Positions 1-11,022 are shown, counted from the stretch's first letter. The stretch is 64,000 nt of DNA from Cryptomeria japonica (GCF_030272615.1 NC_081406.1:138774361-138838360); one strand, 5' to 3'. Notes: generated from the letters alone by a model not told the origin. Numbers and translations: made by a program.

Positions 1-405
1 TCAGGCCCCATTTGTTGGCAGAGCAAGAAGAAGCATGCTATTGCTCTCTCTTCGACTGAGGCTGAGTATCGAGGAGTTGTTAACGCAGCGACTAAGACCA
101 TTTGGCTTCAGCAGATTCTCACAGAGTTTGGGTTCACCACTCCACGACCGACAGTTCTACATTGTGACAATCAGAGTACTATTGCCATCTCGAAGAGCCT
201 GGTCCAGCACTAGCGAACTGAACACATCGAGATCCATATGCACTACATCTGAGAGCTGATTCAAGAGTAGGTCATTGATTTGCAGTATTGTCCTACATCG
301 GAGCAGGTTGCAGACATATTCACCAAACCTTTCACTGATACTAAGTTCCAGCAGTTGCGAGCTCTCTTGGGGGTGCGAGATGTCTCATTAGGGGGGGTCA
401 GTTGA
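1..405 (+). pseudogene. Ty1/copia pol, RNase H C-terminal end (broken, cut by left window edge)
   Basis: Frame 1 is open from the first base to a TGA at 403-405 except for three internal stops: TAG at 211-213, TGA at 250-252 and TAG at 268-270. The translation carries the copia RNase H signatures SSTEAEYRG (about residues 17-25), CDNQSTIAISK and, near the end, TSEQVADIFTKPF. In copia elements this domain removes the RNA strand during reverse transcription and is the last part of the polyprotein. The stops fall where glutamine or arginine codons are expected, so each can be one C-to-T change. A purine tract and LTR follow, as expected. The rest of the element lies left of the window. The family assignment is firm; the fragment cannot be functional. 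Confidence 0.9.
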
Positions 406-663
406 CTTCTCCTTCCTCTCTTATGGGGGGGACTTTTCCTCTTTAAGGTTTTGTCCATCTTCTTTGAGAGTCTTTTGTACATTCATCTCTCTTTTGGGGG
501 GCATTTTTTCCCACTGGGTTTTCTCCCTTTCTCCGTTTGTGAGAGATTGCATTGCATAGTTTTGCTTGCATTTGCATATTGTACATGGGTACCTATCATG
601 GCCTCGTAGCTAGAACCCATCTTGCATTGTTGACTTGAGTCTTCATTCCCCTAAGTTGCACTT

Positions 664-672
664 AAGGGGGGG
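664..672 (+). other. Polypurine tract of the copia element
   Basis: AAGGGGGGG lies directly before the TGTTGG start of the 3' LTR. This is the usual plus-strand DNA priming site of an LTR retrotransposon. Confidence 0.7.
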
Positions 673-1092
673 TGTTGGTGTAAATAAATATTCATTGTGG
701 ATATTATTACACTTTACTTAAGTTAACTTAAGATAATGCATCTCTTCGTAGTTTGGATTTGAGACACTTAGGGAAGTGTGCACATAGGGATATAACTTGT
801 AAGAGAAATTCCACCTTTTGTGGTTTTATCTTGTTGTTACACTCCACATTCGGTGGGTCATCCACCTCTTGTGGAATATTATATTATTTCTCCTACCTAC
901 CCCTAGTATTTCTTACCTACCCTTGTTTCTCATTGAGCCACATGTCATGATTGTGTGCTTGTATATCCATATGGACTTGCCTATATAAGCAGGCTTATAT
1001 TCGTTGTATTGGTGAATCCAGTTGATCATTTGTATATTGATAAGAATATAATTTGTTTTTGGCATTATTTTGTCTCTCTTTTATACTTTTCA
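673..1092 (+). repeat. 3' LTR of the first copia element
   Basis: The repeat begins TGTTGGTGTAAATA right after the purine tract. A TATA-like box, CTATATAAG, lies at 981-989. The end is placed at ...TACTTTTCA (1092) because LTRs end in CA. Its partner LTR is outside the window, so neither the end nor a target duplication can be checked. Confidence 0.65.
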
Positions 1093-1152
1093 TTATGCCC
1101 TTGATCTTGGCAAAATCTCACATCTTTGTATTTTCCAAACTAATGAGCATAT

Positions 1153-1236
1153 TTGTGTGTGTGTAAAGTGTATGTGTGTGTGTGTGTATAAAGTGTATGT
1201 GTGTGTGTGTGTGTGTTTGTGTTTGTATATATATAT

Positions 1237-1291
<55 letters not shown>

Positions 1292-1374
1292 CATGTGTGT
1301 GTGTATGTATATGTATATATGTATGCGCATACATATATATGTGTGTGTATGTATACGTATATGTATATCTACAC

Positions 1375-1407
<33 letters not shown>

Positions 1408-1452
1408 TGTATGTACATATAATGTATATATATACATATATATGTATATGTG
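1153..1452. repeat. Compound microsatellite: GT, AC, TATG and TA tracts
   Basis: GT-rich runs (1153-1226) are followed by an uninterrupted AC run (about 1240-1282), then mixed TGTG/TATA sequence, a palindrome around TATGCGCATA (1321-1332) and a TATG run (about 1379-1413). The GT and AC tracts are mutually complementary, so they could pair as a hairpin or cruciform, and alternating purine-pyrimidine DNA can adopt the Z form. Long reading frames on both strands here are low-complexity artefacts. Confidence 0.95.
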
Positions 1453-4400
1453 TAATGAAAGTTGCAGATCAGCCAACAAAGCAGCTATAACTATATACAA
1501 ATATGATAACATACTATAATATCATATGTGCATTGATTCCATTCCAAAAATGCAAGAAAATGGTGATAAATGCACCTATGTGGGATCGATGTAGGTGCTC
1601 AACAAGATGCTCTAAAAAAAATTTATTGAAGCCCCAATGCTCGAGCTCCAACTTTGACTTCCCAGATGTCGTGAAAGCTCTTTGTATGTCTTCCCGAAAG
1701 ATGTCGCTCTACTCCTAATTCAATTATTCTTTTCTAGTATCCAATGTGGTCATGACTAAGGGAAAATTTGCATTGATTTATGCCTCATGCTATGTCCTAT
1801 TTCGGGCTTTACCAAAAAGCATCAAATTTTTCTTTCCTTGTGTTACTTTATTACAACTACAATTCATTCTCATGTTTTCGACCCAAAATTGGCAACTTCA
1901 ATAGTTGGCCATATTAAAATATGTGTGGAGTTGTCCCATCAAATTTCTATGAGATTTGATATGTGTGGAGTTGCCCCAACAATGTTTATGAATATATTTT
2001 TTATTGTTGCAATGGTTTTTCAACAATGCTTGCAATTTTAATAACTAAAAAAAACAAAACTTAAAGCAACTAAAATCATAAAAAATAAATGCAATATGTC
2101 AAATTTGCAATGACAATCCTCCTTTCACCATTTTTGAGTGATTTATCTTTAATCTTATACATTACCTTTTTCTATTTTTATGCACCAAATGTAGTAGGTT
2201 ACCCACTTCTAAAATGAAGGGGCGTCCCCTCCGGACCTCCAATCTACTTCTAAAAATGAAGGAGCATACCCTCCAAGTTCCTAGGACATTAGGGATGTCA
2301 CCTAGACCCTTAATGATGTACCTCGTGGAACATTATTGTTTAACGGTTTAGTGTTTATTGATTATCTATTATTTTTATGACATTTGTATTGTTGTGATAA
2401 TTATTTTATTTACAAGCCTTACATTTTATTGTTGAGTTGATTTTATATTATACATTTTTGTTACAAAAATATGACATTATTTATTGGTTGAGCTTGAGAT
2501 TTTATTTATTTTATTCAACTACTAAGATGATTTATTGATGTTAATGATTTTACACCTATAATGTGAATACACATGATATGCATTGGAAGGGTGCTTGATT
2601 GTTGATTTTATTAATGTGGGTTAATATTGACTCATAAAGTGTTCAAGAGGGAGCTTGATTGTACCATAGGATGCATGGATGTAACAAATGAAATGTGTGG
2701 AACATCATATTGATTATTATTTGTTGCTATTATTGTTATCATATGAGCTACTTATGAAGATGAAGAGAACCATTTGTGAGCTTGATAGTTTGATTGATTA
2801 TGAGATCTTCTACAATTGAAATAAAAGAAAAAGTATTATACAAATAATTTCTTAGTTGTGTCTTTTACCATAAGCGTAACTTAATATATGTATATAAAAA
2901 ATAATTAGAAATTATGGTTAATTATGTGGTTATTTAGTGACTTATTAGGTTAAGCTACTACACAATTTTTTTATGTGCGAATATCTTAAGAAATTGAGCA
3001 ATGGACATCAACCTGAAAAATATTTGCCTTTTATTTTATTTGTTGACTCTATGAAACTTAAAATTTTTCAGTTTGAATAATTTTCCCTTGAATTGGTGGC
3101 CAAGACGTGGAAGGCTCCCTGCCCACAATGTTAACTTGCAATCCAAGTGGTTGGAAAGAGGAGTTTGCATGAGTTAATATTGGAGGGAAGTTGCAATTTG
3201 CATGTGCTACATTTGTTTTCATGTTTGGATTCCCAATTGGTGCATCTATATGTAGGAGTTACAATTAGGAAAGAATTGTGTGTGTCATGTTTGAGTTTTT
3301 TTATATCCTCAATTAGTTGCTAACACGTTGCTAAATTGTGGGAGGCTTGTTTTAGTCTTTGTATGTTTGAATTCTTATAGGATGGGATCACTCATGACTT
3401 AGTTGCTAGAGTTCCACTCCTAATTAATCCATTGAGAATTAGGTGCCACATTAATAGAGGATCTCTTTTATTTTCTATCTCGATCTTTCTTAAAAAAATC
3501 TTAAAAATCTTATTATTTGGTGTGGTAGTGAAGAAATTGATAAAAGGTGTCGAGAACAAGTTTGGTTAGCTTCCCGCATTTTTTCATACAAGTCAAAGGT
3601 ATAAGAAATTGTTTGAAGAGTTTGTTTTCAGGTTGGGAGCTCAAGAGTGGAGTTTTACCTCATAGGGGGAACAATGATGAACTACAGAGTTCAGTTCAAT
3701 TTCATTCATGGTTAGTGTATGCTTCTGGTTTTGATTGTGTGAGAGCTTTTGCATCAACGTTTCGGATCACACTTTATGATCCATCATCAAGATGATAGAG
3801 AGCATAAGGAGAAAAATGGATAATGTTGCAAACCTAGACAAACTAAAAAGAGATAGAAAGGTGGAAGGAGAGAGAGAGGTTACCAAGTTAAGACAAGTGT
3901 CAACTCAAAAGAAGGGATAAAAATAAATAAAGAAAAAAAGTACAAGAGACTGAATATAAAAATAAAGCAAAGAAATAGACGAAAAAGGAGAAATAAAGAG
4001 AAAGAAGAGAAAACATAAATATATCAAATAATATACAGAGAAAAACAAAGGAACATTATTAGAAGAGAAAAAAAATATATAAGAAAGTAAAGCAACCTAA
4101 CACAAGAACAAACATTTAAGATGTTTATTTCATTCATGATTCTTGTGGATGTTTTCATAATATTAATTTTTTTGTCTTGTGTCGGTTGAAAGGTTGCAAG
4201 TTTGTTTGGGATCAGTCTTGTAAGAGTATAGCTTTTGCCCAAATTCTCCAAAAAAAAAAGTTTGATGTAATTATAATCAATTTTTGAAATAAAATCACAA
4301 ATATTTCCTCATGGATACTGTTTACAAAATCAATAAGTTTGAAAACCATTGAAATCTTGTTGGCTATTTTAGTAAATAAGAAAACTAAAATCGTGAAGAG

Positions 4401-4857
4401 GTGGTTATGGTCTGTTATAATCCAATAGAATATGTCCTTCAATAACCCTATAAATCAAATTCAAGTTATAGCCTGATGGGGTTGAGTGAATATCTAGTTT
4501 TCCAAATTTTCCTGAAAAACATGGATCTCTTGATCTTGTTTCAAAACCCCTTTTGTAATCACGCATAAACCCCACTATAAGTGTTTGGATGAAGTTTTGT
4601 GAGATGTTATTGCTAGTGTAAAACTGTTTTCTGTTGGTTCTGTAACCTTATGGACCAATTTTAGCACTCGAAGGACCCCCAATGGTAAAGAAATTGATGC
4701 CCACTACCCTACCTTAACCTCTAAAGTTTTCTATTTCAGCAAAACCATACTTTGATTAATTTTTTCTCCTTTGGAGCTTCTCCCTTGGTGGGGTTAAAGG
4801 AACTTCAGTTTCCTCTTTAAATTGCTACCACCCCTTTTGCTCACTACTTTGACTCTC
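1453..4857. other. Gene-poor AT-rich stretch
   Basis: I see no supported gene here. Short open frames (for example 3547-3795) have no recognisable domain. The stretch contains an A/G-rich low-complexity segment at about 3830-4080 and one copy of a dispersed repeat at 3716-3798. It probably consists of old, unrecognisable transposon sequence. Confidence 0.5.
3716..3798 (+). repeat. Dispersed repeat, copy 1 (CATCAACGTTTCGGATCACA core)
   Basis: About 80 bp with TGCTTCTGGTTTTGATTGTG, then GCATCAACGTTTCGGATCAC, then CCATCATCA. It matches 15882-15962, in the same order and on the same strand, with scattered substitutions. The family is not identified; it may be part of a retroelement LTR or leader. 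Confidence 0.6.
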
Positions 4858-5240
4858 TTGTTCCATTTTTTCTTACCTAACAGGGTATTCTCATATGCCT
4901 CATCCATATTGTTCATCTTCAATATCAATAGTTCATATTGAACTTGGATTCTAAACCCATTGATGTTTCTAGATGCTGCCTACTCATATTCTTCTTGTAA
5001 ATCAGTTCAAATTTATATCCAAAAGAATTACTGATTATAAACTTGTACTTTTGCTCTATTTTTTCCTGCCTCAAAGGGTATTATCATATGCCTCATCCAT
5101 GTTCATCTTTAGCATCATACTAGAGCTGGAAACTAAGCCCATTGATGTTTCTAGCTATTGCCTACCTTGTATTCTTATAAATCATTTCTAATTTATATCC
5201 AAAAAAGTTGCTCTCATTATAAGTTTGTGCTCATTGCTCT
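4858..5240. repeat. Two-copy tandem duplication, period about 193 bp
   Basis: The first copy starts near 4858 and the second near 5053. Both contain GGGTATT(C/A)TCATATGCCTC (4883 and 5076), CCCATTGATGTTTCTAG and AATTTATATCCAAAA(A)G in the same order. Divergence is clear, so the duplication is old. No coding function is evident. Confidence 0.7.
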
Positions 5241-5559
5241 TTCTACCTTAATTTTGAAACTCCTTACATATATTTTCTTAAATCATAAACTTAACCTTAA
5301 GATTCTTGCTCAGCCTCCCCTTCTTCTTTGTGGTTGAATAAAAAAAAAACACTTCTACAAGTTCTGAAAAAATCTCTTTACTCTCAAGTGGGTTATACCT
5401 AAAAAAATATGTGTATTGGTATTGCTTCTGTTAAAAAATCATCATATCTATATCCCAAATTAATCCCGCATTGTTTGGAAGGCTTTGTCTGCCACAATTG
5501 AATTCGCTCTCCTTCTAACATAAAGGTTAATTGGTTGCCTTCAAATTGCTTTTATAACT

Positions 5560-5920
5560 AAAAAATTATCATATCATATTTCTCCTCTTCCCCGAGCATG
5601 CTGTAGCTTCTCCCATGCCTTCCCCAAACTTATAGATTCTCCCACCACATGCTGCAAATTTAAGTTTTCTCATATTATCTTCCTCAATCCCAGCCATTCA
5701 AAGTATCTTTCTAATTCCTGAATCCAATTCATTAGCACTTCTGGGCTCGATTAAACTTATCAGAGATGACAATTTTAAACCTTGCTCCATCTTGGACACA
5801 TCTTCCATGAAACTTTCCATAGTATGTATGGCTCCACCCCAAGCCATTTGAAACTCTGCTTCTTCTTTTAATTAATCATTTCAGTAATTCTTCTCTGCCT
5901 TGGATCCCCCTCTGGGCCAA
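5560..5920 (-). pseudogene. Gypsy gag-like remnant (frameshifted)
   Basis: On the minus strand, just after a primer-binding-like site, one frame reads NWIQELERYFEW, which resembles the gag segment of many plant Ty3/gypsy elements. After a frameshift it continues with EEDNMRKLKFAACG, also gag-like. A short frame starting at 5820 (MESFMEDVSKMEQG) precedes it. No zinc knuckle or pol domain is visible, so only the start of the element is left or recognisable. The match is short and made by eye; an unrelated degenerate exon is the alternative. Confidence 0.4.
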
Positions 5921-5932
5921 GTTCAGATACCA
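5921..5932 (-). other. Possible primer binding site (tRNA-iMet type)
   Basis: The minus strand reads TGGTATCTGAAC, close to the plant retrotransposon site TGGTATCAGAGC that pairs with the 3' end of initiator tRNA-Met. The preceding minus-strand sequence ends ...GTATCAGCA, a possible LTR end. The gag-like remnant starts downstream, which supports the reading. Confidence 0.4.
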
Positions 5933-5941
5933 TGCTGATAC

Positions 5942-6517
5942 AAAGCCCTGCTCTGCAGCTATCAATCAAGTGAAATTATCTGCAAATTTTACAAAATTCA
6001 TAAAATATAACAGCACAGATAGCACAAATCACTGACTAAAATAGGGGAAGGAGAACTTGGAGACACATAAAACAAATTTGATATTGCATATTATATTCAA
6101 ATGAAAACAATGCATTAGCTTACAAACAGAGCACTACTTAATATACATAAATTCCAATGGCACAGCTTTTATTGGGCATGTCAGGTGCCCTAAATTCCTG
6201 CAGTATGGTCTATGTCATGTCACAGAAACGGTGGTCTGCATCAATCTCCAAGTTAATTTCTGTGATTTCAAATTCCAAGCAAGCAGAGGCTGAAAGTCCA
6301 TCCCACTTGTAATCTATCTACCCGTGATCTATTATTGCAAAGAAGCATTCAGATATTTCTACCCACCATCTGAATCGGCAAAGACAGACAGTGTTCAATG
6401 AACCATGTTGAAAGTAATTGTGAAGTTGAATCTAAAGACTTGGGACCTTCAAAGACATTGGCAATCCTTGATGTGAAAAAGTATAGGATGAACAGAACAT
6501 GATAACTGCATTTTGTT
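5942..6517. other. Unassigned stretch downstream of the rhomboid-like ORF
   Basis: No coding sequence is recognised on either strand. It may hold the 3' UTR or further exons of the rhomboid-like gene and, towards 5942, the 5' LTR of the gag-like remnant. I looked on the minus strand for the Arg-rich C-terminal tail of RBL14 and did not find it. Confidence 0.4.
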
Positions 6518-7450
6518 CTAGTCACTTACCAAACGGGTTGTTCCACACCTTTCACATGCATGGACAAACGCTCCGTTACCAAATGTGCATGACATGCAAT
6601 TCCAAACCAAGTCTGCTCTGTCGAACTCAAGATTATGGGTTCCACTTGTCAAAGAACTTTGTGAGATAACCATGACAGAATCATCACGTGCAAAATACTC
6701 ACGGGGTGTCCTACAACTCTCACAAACATGAAGAAACACTCCATTCTCAGATTTGCAAGACATGCAACTCCAAACCAAGCCTGCTCTGTCAAACTCAGGA
6801 TTAGATGTCCTGATCATCAAAGAGCTTTCTGAGGCAACCATGACAGAATTATCATACGCAAAAGCCTCACGAGATCTCCCACAGCTCTCACAATCATTAA
6901 GAAACACTCCATTCTTAAAATTACAAGATTGACACTCCCAAACCAGTTGTCTTATGTCAGAGCTCTCCTCCATCACAATCATCAAGATTGGACGTTCCTC
7001 GCAACTGTATATCATGTCCCAAAAACTGACTAATAATTGAGGTGCATAAGAACATAGCAAACCTGCAAGGGTACCACAAATGGGTCCAGACAAAGGTATG
7101 GCAGGGTACAAGAAATAAACAGAAGCCAACTCATCTGTGAAAATTGCTGCTATGATCAGTGCCTTGTGGTTTTGGTAAGCAGGTAGAAGGAATCCATCCA
7201 TGCCAAACAGTATCATCCATAACTGACCATGACAAATTGAAGAATAACCTTGCACTGCTATTGGTATAAGAATTATTGAGGCAAACCTTCCACTTCCGAT
7301 GGATCTCTTCAAAAGTCTACCCTTCCACAGGAAAGAAGCAATTTGATATGCAAATTGTGCCTTGCTTGCATGATGGAATATTGGGATGAACCATTGTTTG
7401 AGGTCAAAATTCTGCGTTTCAGATGCTAGCAATATCAGCAAAAACTTCAT
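6518..7450 (-). CDS. Rhomboid-like pseudoprotease with three RanBP2 zinc fingers (RBL14-type)
   Basis: A 310-residue intact frame. Residues 16-45 (DLKQWFIPIFHHASK...LWKG) align without gaps to the plant rhomboid RBL14 as I remember it, and residues 106-133 (DEL...GPICGTLAGLLC) align to its last membrane segments. Rhomboids are intramembrane serine proteases using Ser in GxSG and a His in a later helix. Here the Ser motif appears as GMDG (83-86, Asp at 85) and the His position as Pro 123 (GPICG), so the protein is probably inactive. Three canonical fingers W-x-C-x2-C-x3-N-x6-C-x2-C lie at 171-190, 227-246 and 283-302; RBL14 has one. The first rhomboid helix is missing. Splice-like signals occur at both ends (AG acceptor before 7411, GTAAGTG donor after 6530), so this may be one exon of a longer gene. 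A pseudogene is possible, but 310 open codons argue for recent constraint. Confidence 0.7.
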   Translation of the reverse strand: MKFLLILLASETQNFDLKQWFIPIFHHASKAQFAYQIASFLWKGRLLKRSIGSGRFASIILIPIAVQGYSSICHGQLWMILFGMDGFLLPAYQNHKALIIAAIFTDELASVYFLYPAIPLSGPICGTLAGLLCSYAPQLLVSFWDMIYSCEERPILMIVMEESSDIRQLVWECQSCNFKNGVFLNDCESCGRSREAFAYDNSVMVASESSLMIRTSNPEFDRAGLVWSCMSCKSENGVFLHVCESCRTPREYFARDDSVMVISQSSLTSGTHNLEFDRADLVWNCMSCTFGNGAFVHACERCGTTRLVSD

Positions 7451-8455
7451 GCCAATTTCAACTTACAATTTCAAAACCAAACAAAAGTTTTGCTTGCAGA
7501 GAAACGTCATTCATAATACTATAAATTGAGAAGTCACTGTAAAGCCTACATTCATTGGTTATACTATCATACTAAGCTGCTATAAAGCCACCACTAAGGA
7601 GGTCATTTCCCCTTTCTGAAATGCCCCAAAATTGAGCGACAAGTTCAAGCCCACTTCAGGAGTGTTTGCTGGGAAAGTTGAGCTCCACACCACTAATTGT
7701 TAGTTTGCACTAATTATGACAACATCATTATACTGCTCTTCATGATCAAACTTTTGAGAGCACAACCTTGGTTTTTTGTGTATAAAATTAAATATATAAC
7801 TGGAAATGCAAATAAGACACCAAGTAATTAGCTGTGGTTTATTTCATGCAAGCTTCCATTTATTGGCATAGAGTCAGGCAATAGAATTCAGATTTAGGAC
7901 ATAGAAGGATAAAGCCAGAATAAAGTTTATCTGATGTATATAGTGTTCTGTACTTATAAACCGAATTAAAAAAACTCTACTCTGAAACTTCTTCCAGCCA
8001 TGAAGAATTTGACCCAAGAATATTTTGGAAAATTTAATTTGTTCATCCATTGTCGAGACAAAATAAATATGCCACAAAATTTGCTGATTATTTTCTCGGG
8101 GTCTCTGTGATGGTTTGTTTTTGTGAATGTTTTTGATAGTTCTCTGATTATGAAGTTAAGAGCTACTGAAAAAAATCTTCCTTCCACAGAAACTTGTTTC
8201 AAAGAAAGAATATTTTCATCCAAATGAAGCCACATTTTTTCTGAAAGCTTCCCAGGGGGGTTACTGCATACGAATTTTCAGAAACAGTGAGACAAAAAAT
8301 TGCTCTGAAAAATAGAAAAAATGTTTGAATTCATGGGGTTCTATTCTAGAAAATTCTGTTATTATGGTTTGTGATAAGGTAGTGTTCTAAAGTGTTTAAG
8401 TTCCAGAGAGGTTGGAAGTACTATCAATCAATGCTGAAAACATACACTGTATTCC
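7451..8455. other. Unassigned stretch upstream of the rhomboid-like ORF
   Basis: If the rhomboid-like ORF is a 3' exon, the promoter and first exon should lie here or farther right on the minus strand. Minus-strand frames at 7874-8077 and 7966-8235 show no domain I recognise. ATTCC at 8451-8455 is the left flank of the following mobile unit. Confidence 0.4.
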
Positions 8456-8924
8456 TGTTGTGACCATTTCACACATCGCCCCATTAAAATGGGGACCCCC
8501 TCTTTTTTGCTCTTGTTTTGCCTGTTCTTCTCTCTGCTTTAGGGTTTTGAGTAAGTGAGTGAGTCGTCTAGACTAGGGTTAAGCTTTAGGGGTTTCCTTT
8601 GATATTTTCAAGCCGAAGTCCAGTCCAATTTTGAAAGATTATTAAGCATCCTCGCTGAGATTGCAATTTTGAAATAGCTTGAGTCTGTCAGGAAGTTGAG
8701 TATGTCTCAGGATGAGTCCAGTCAGAATTTTGAAGGCAAATTCAAGTTAGGTCTAAGTGATAGCATAGTGTTAATGATGGGATTGTGCAATTTTGTCCGG
8801 GTGAATTTTGACCAAATTTTTGAAGGTTTACTAACTTGCCCTTGGCCTTGGAGATGACCTAATTTTGCCTTGTCGAGTGATTGAAGACCAAAAATGTGGA
8901 TATTTTGGCCTGCAAAGGTGAAAT

Positions 8925-10685
8925 TGCCCCTGTCCCTCACCCAGGGACCAGGGCGAAAATGATATTTGGTGCATATTGGTTATTGACTTGTTTAATTTGT
9001 TTTATGCAGGGTCTCCAGGAGGACAAATTGGACGTAAATTGAATATATTGAAGATTTTGAAGACTCAAAAATGATGAATTTTGAAGATTCAAGACAAGTC
9101 TGCTCCTGTTCCTCACCCAGGGATTAGAGCGATTTTCCTCAAACACACCTTCTTGGACTTTTTTTTGGATTTGGATTTTTGTTCATAGCTTGTGAAATGA
9201 TGGTATCTTCCCCAGCAAAGGAAATTTGAGATGATAATTATGAGGATTTGGCCCTAAGGACCAAAATCGCTCCTGTCCCTCACTGAAGGACCGGAGCTCG
9301 AATGCCAAGTTTGCCTTATCCTTGCAGGATTTAAATGATTTCGCGATTTGAGAAGATCAAGGAAAGTACGTTTTGCTCATTGAATATAACTTGAATGGAC
9401 CACAATGGAGAAAATCGATCCAAATTGGCTAAGGCACTCCTGTCCCCCTCTCAGGGACCAAGGCGAATTTCAAAGGTAGCTCCTGTCCCTCTCCTAGGGA
9501 CCAGAGCGATTTTCCCTCAAGACAAGTTTTTGGCCAAGGTAAAGCGAATTTCAAGCTTGATATGAAGGAAAGAGGGCATAATCGCTCCATTGAAGATAAT
9601 TTCGAAAGATTGCAAAACGCAAAGTGAGCCCATAATTGCCAAAGCGCTCCTGTCCCTCTCCAAGGGACCAGAGCGATTTCCTCATAAGGCAAATTTCCCG
9701 CAATGTTAAAACGAATTTCATGTTGGAGATGAGTAAAGGAAAGCATAATGAATCCATTGAAGATAGTTTTGAAAGTTAGCAAAAAATGATTGAGCTTATA
9801 ATTGTAAAAACGCTCCTGTCCCTCACCAAGGGACCAGGGCGAAAAACATATCATCAAGTCTTTCCCTTCGAATTTAGATGAATCCAGGACAAGGCACAAG
9901 ATGGCGATGATATTGGAAATGCTTCGAGGAAAAGTGAAGTTACAAAGACCACGAAATTTGATGAGAAATGGCCAAAGCGCTCCTGTCCCTCACCAAGGGA
10001 CCAGAGCGAAATCTTCAAAAAACATAAAATGCTTAACATTGCGAAGTACTATTTCTTGTGTCCAGGACTCAAGGTGGAAGGGAAAGTGATATTCTACGTT
10101 TACAAAGCAATTTAAGGATGATACAATCAAAAGTTTATGCCAAGGACTAAAGGGCGCTCTTGTCCTTCACTCAAGGACCAGGGCGATATTCATTAAAACA
10201 ATCATTTCCTTCCAAGACCACGCCAAGGCAAGGTTGTGCAAAGCGAGAAATGCCTTTCGAAGGACGATGAACAAGGAATTGCTCCCCAAAAGTCAACAAT
10301 TTCAAGCTCAAATGCAAAGTTCGCTCCTGTCCTTCACTGGAGGACCAGGGCGAAAATCCTTGGGGGAGCTCAGTTAGTCTTGAAAAGGCGAATTGGACAT
10401 GCATGAAGCAAACAATAAAGATCATTGCCTACCTCACAACTCGATTTGGCGATTAAAGAGACAAGGATCAAGGATAAAAGATAAGTTCGCTCCTGTCCCT
10501 CACCAAGGGACCAGGGCGAAAGTACTTTAAGGCACACTCCTTCCATAAAAGGAATGAATTAAGCTCAAGATTCCCAAGCAAAATGCTATTTTGGATGTCC
10601 AAGATGGGACTTTGAACGTTAAAAACAAGAAATGCAAGGCCAAATGAAAAGGGCGCTCCTGTCCCTCTCCCAGGGACCAAAGCGA
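8925..10685. repeat. Tandem array, about 166-bp period, 12 conserved hairpin motifs
   Basis: A motif of about 31-36 bp, consensus TCGCTCCTGTCCCT, short loop, AGGGACCAGAGCGA, begins at 8925, 9102, 9267, 9434, 9479, 9644, 9810, 9977, 10153, 10321, 10487 and 10653. Spacing is 165-177 bp except one extra copy 45 bp after its neighbour. The two arms are complementary in two blocks of six bases around a two-base mismatch. The 130 or so bases between motifs are much less alike. Minus-strand peptides such as SLWSLGEGQER recur only because the motif recurs; the period is not a multiple of three, so coding is unlikely. Confidence 0.92.
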
Positions 10686-11022
10686 GGTTCTCAACAAGGT
10701 GGTATTTTTACCATGCTTAGGTGCCAATGTCATCTTAATCGCATTAAATGCTAAGTCCGCTAAAACTTTGAAATATTTTTAATTAAAATTGGCATTTAAT
10801 GAGTTCGCATAAGGCATTTAATAATTAATTATGCCTTTTAAAAAAATCGAAATTTAATTGCAAAGGCATTTAATTAATTAATTATTAAATTAAGTGAAGG
10901 GAGTGCGCTTGAGGTTTTATTTTAAATATTTTATAAAAGTCAGCCTCCTTTTTATTTAATTTTGTTTATTATTTGCTTCATTTCCACCAAGTCGGCCTAT
11001 GGGAGAGTATAATGGTGAGCGC

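Noticed and set aside
1070-1519. Open frames on both strands rich in Val-Cys or Thr-His
   Set aside because: They translate GT, AC and TATG runs; low-complexity artefacts, not genes.
3547-3795. 82-codon plus-strand frame
   Set aside because: No domain, and its right part is a dispersed repeat also present at 15882-15962.
7874-8235. Two overlapping minus-strand frames as upstream exons of the rhomboid-like gene
   Set aside because: Neither resembles the first rhomboid helix, and they are in different frames without clear splice sites.
9429-9899. 156-codon minus-strand frame with recurring SLWSLGEGQER-like peptides
   Set aside because: The peptide comes from the hairpin motif; the 166-bp period shifts the frame in each unit and no frame stays open over the array.
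8925-10685. Regularly spaced short repeats that could be taken for a CRISPR array
   Set aside because: Spacers of about 130 bp are related to each other, no cas genes exist, and the context is a plant mobile element.
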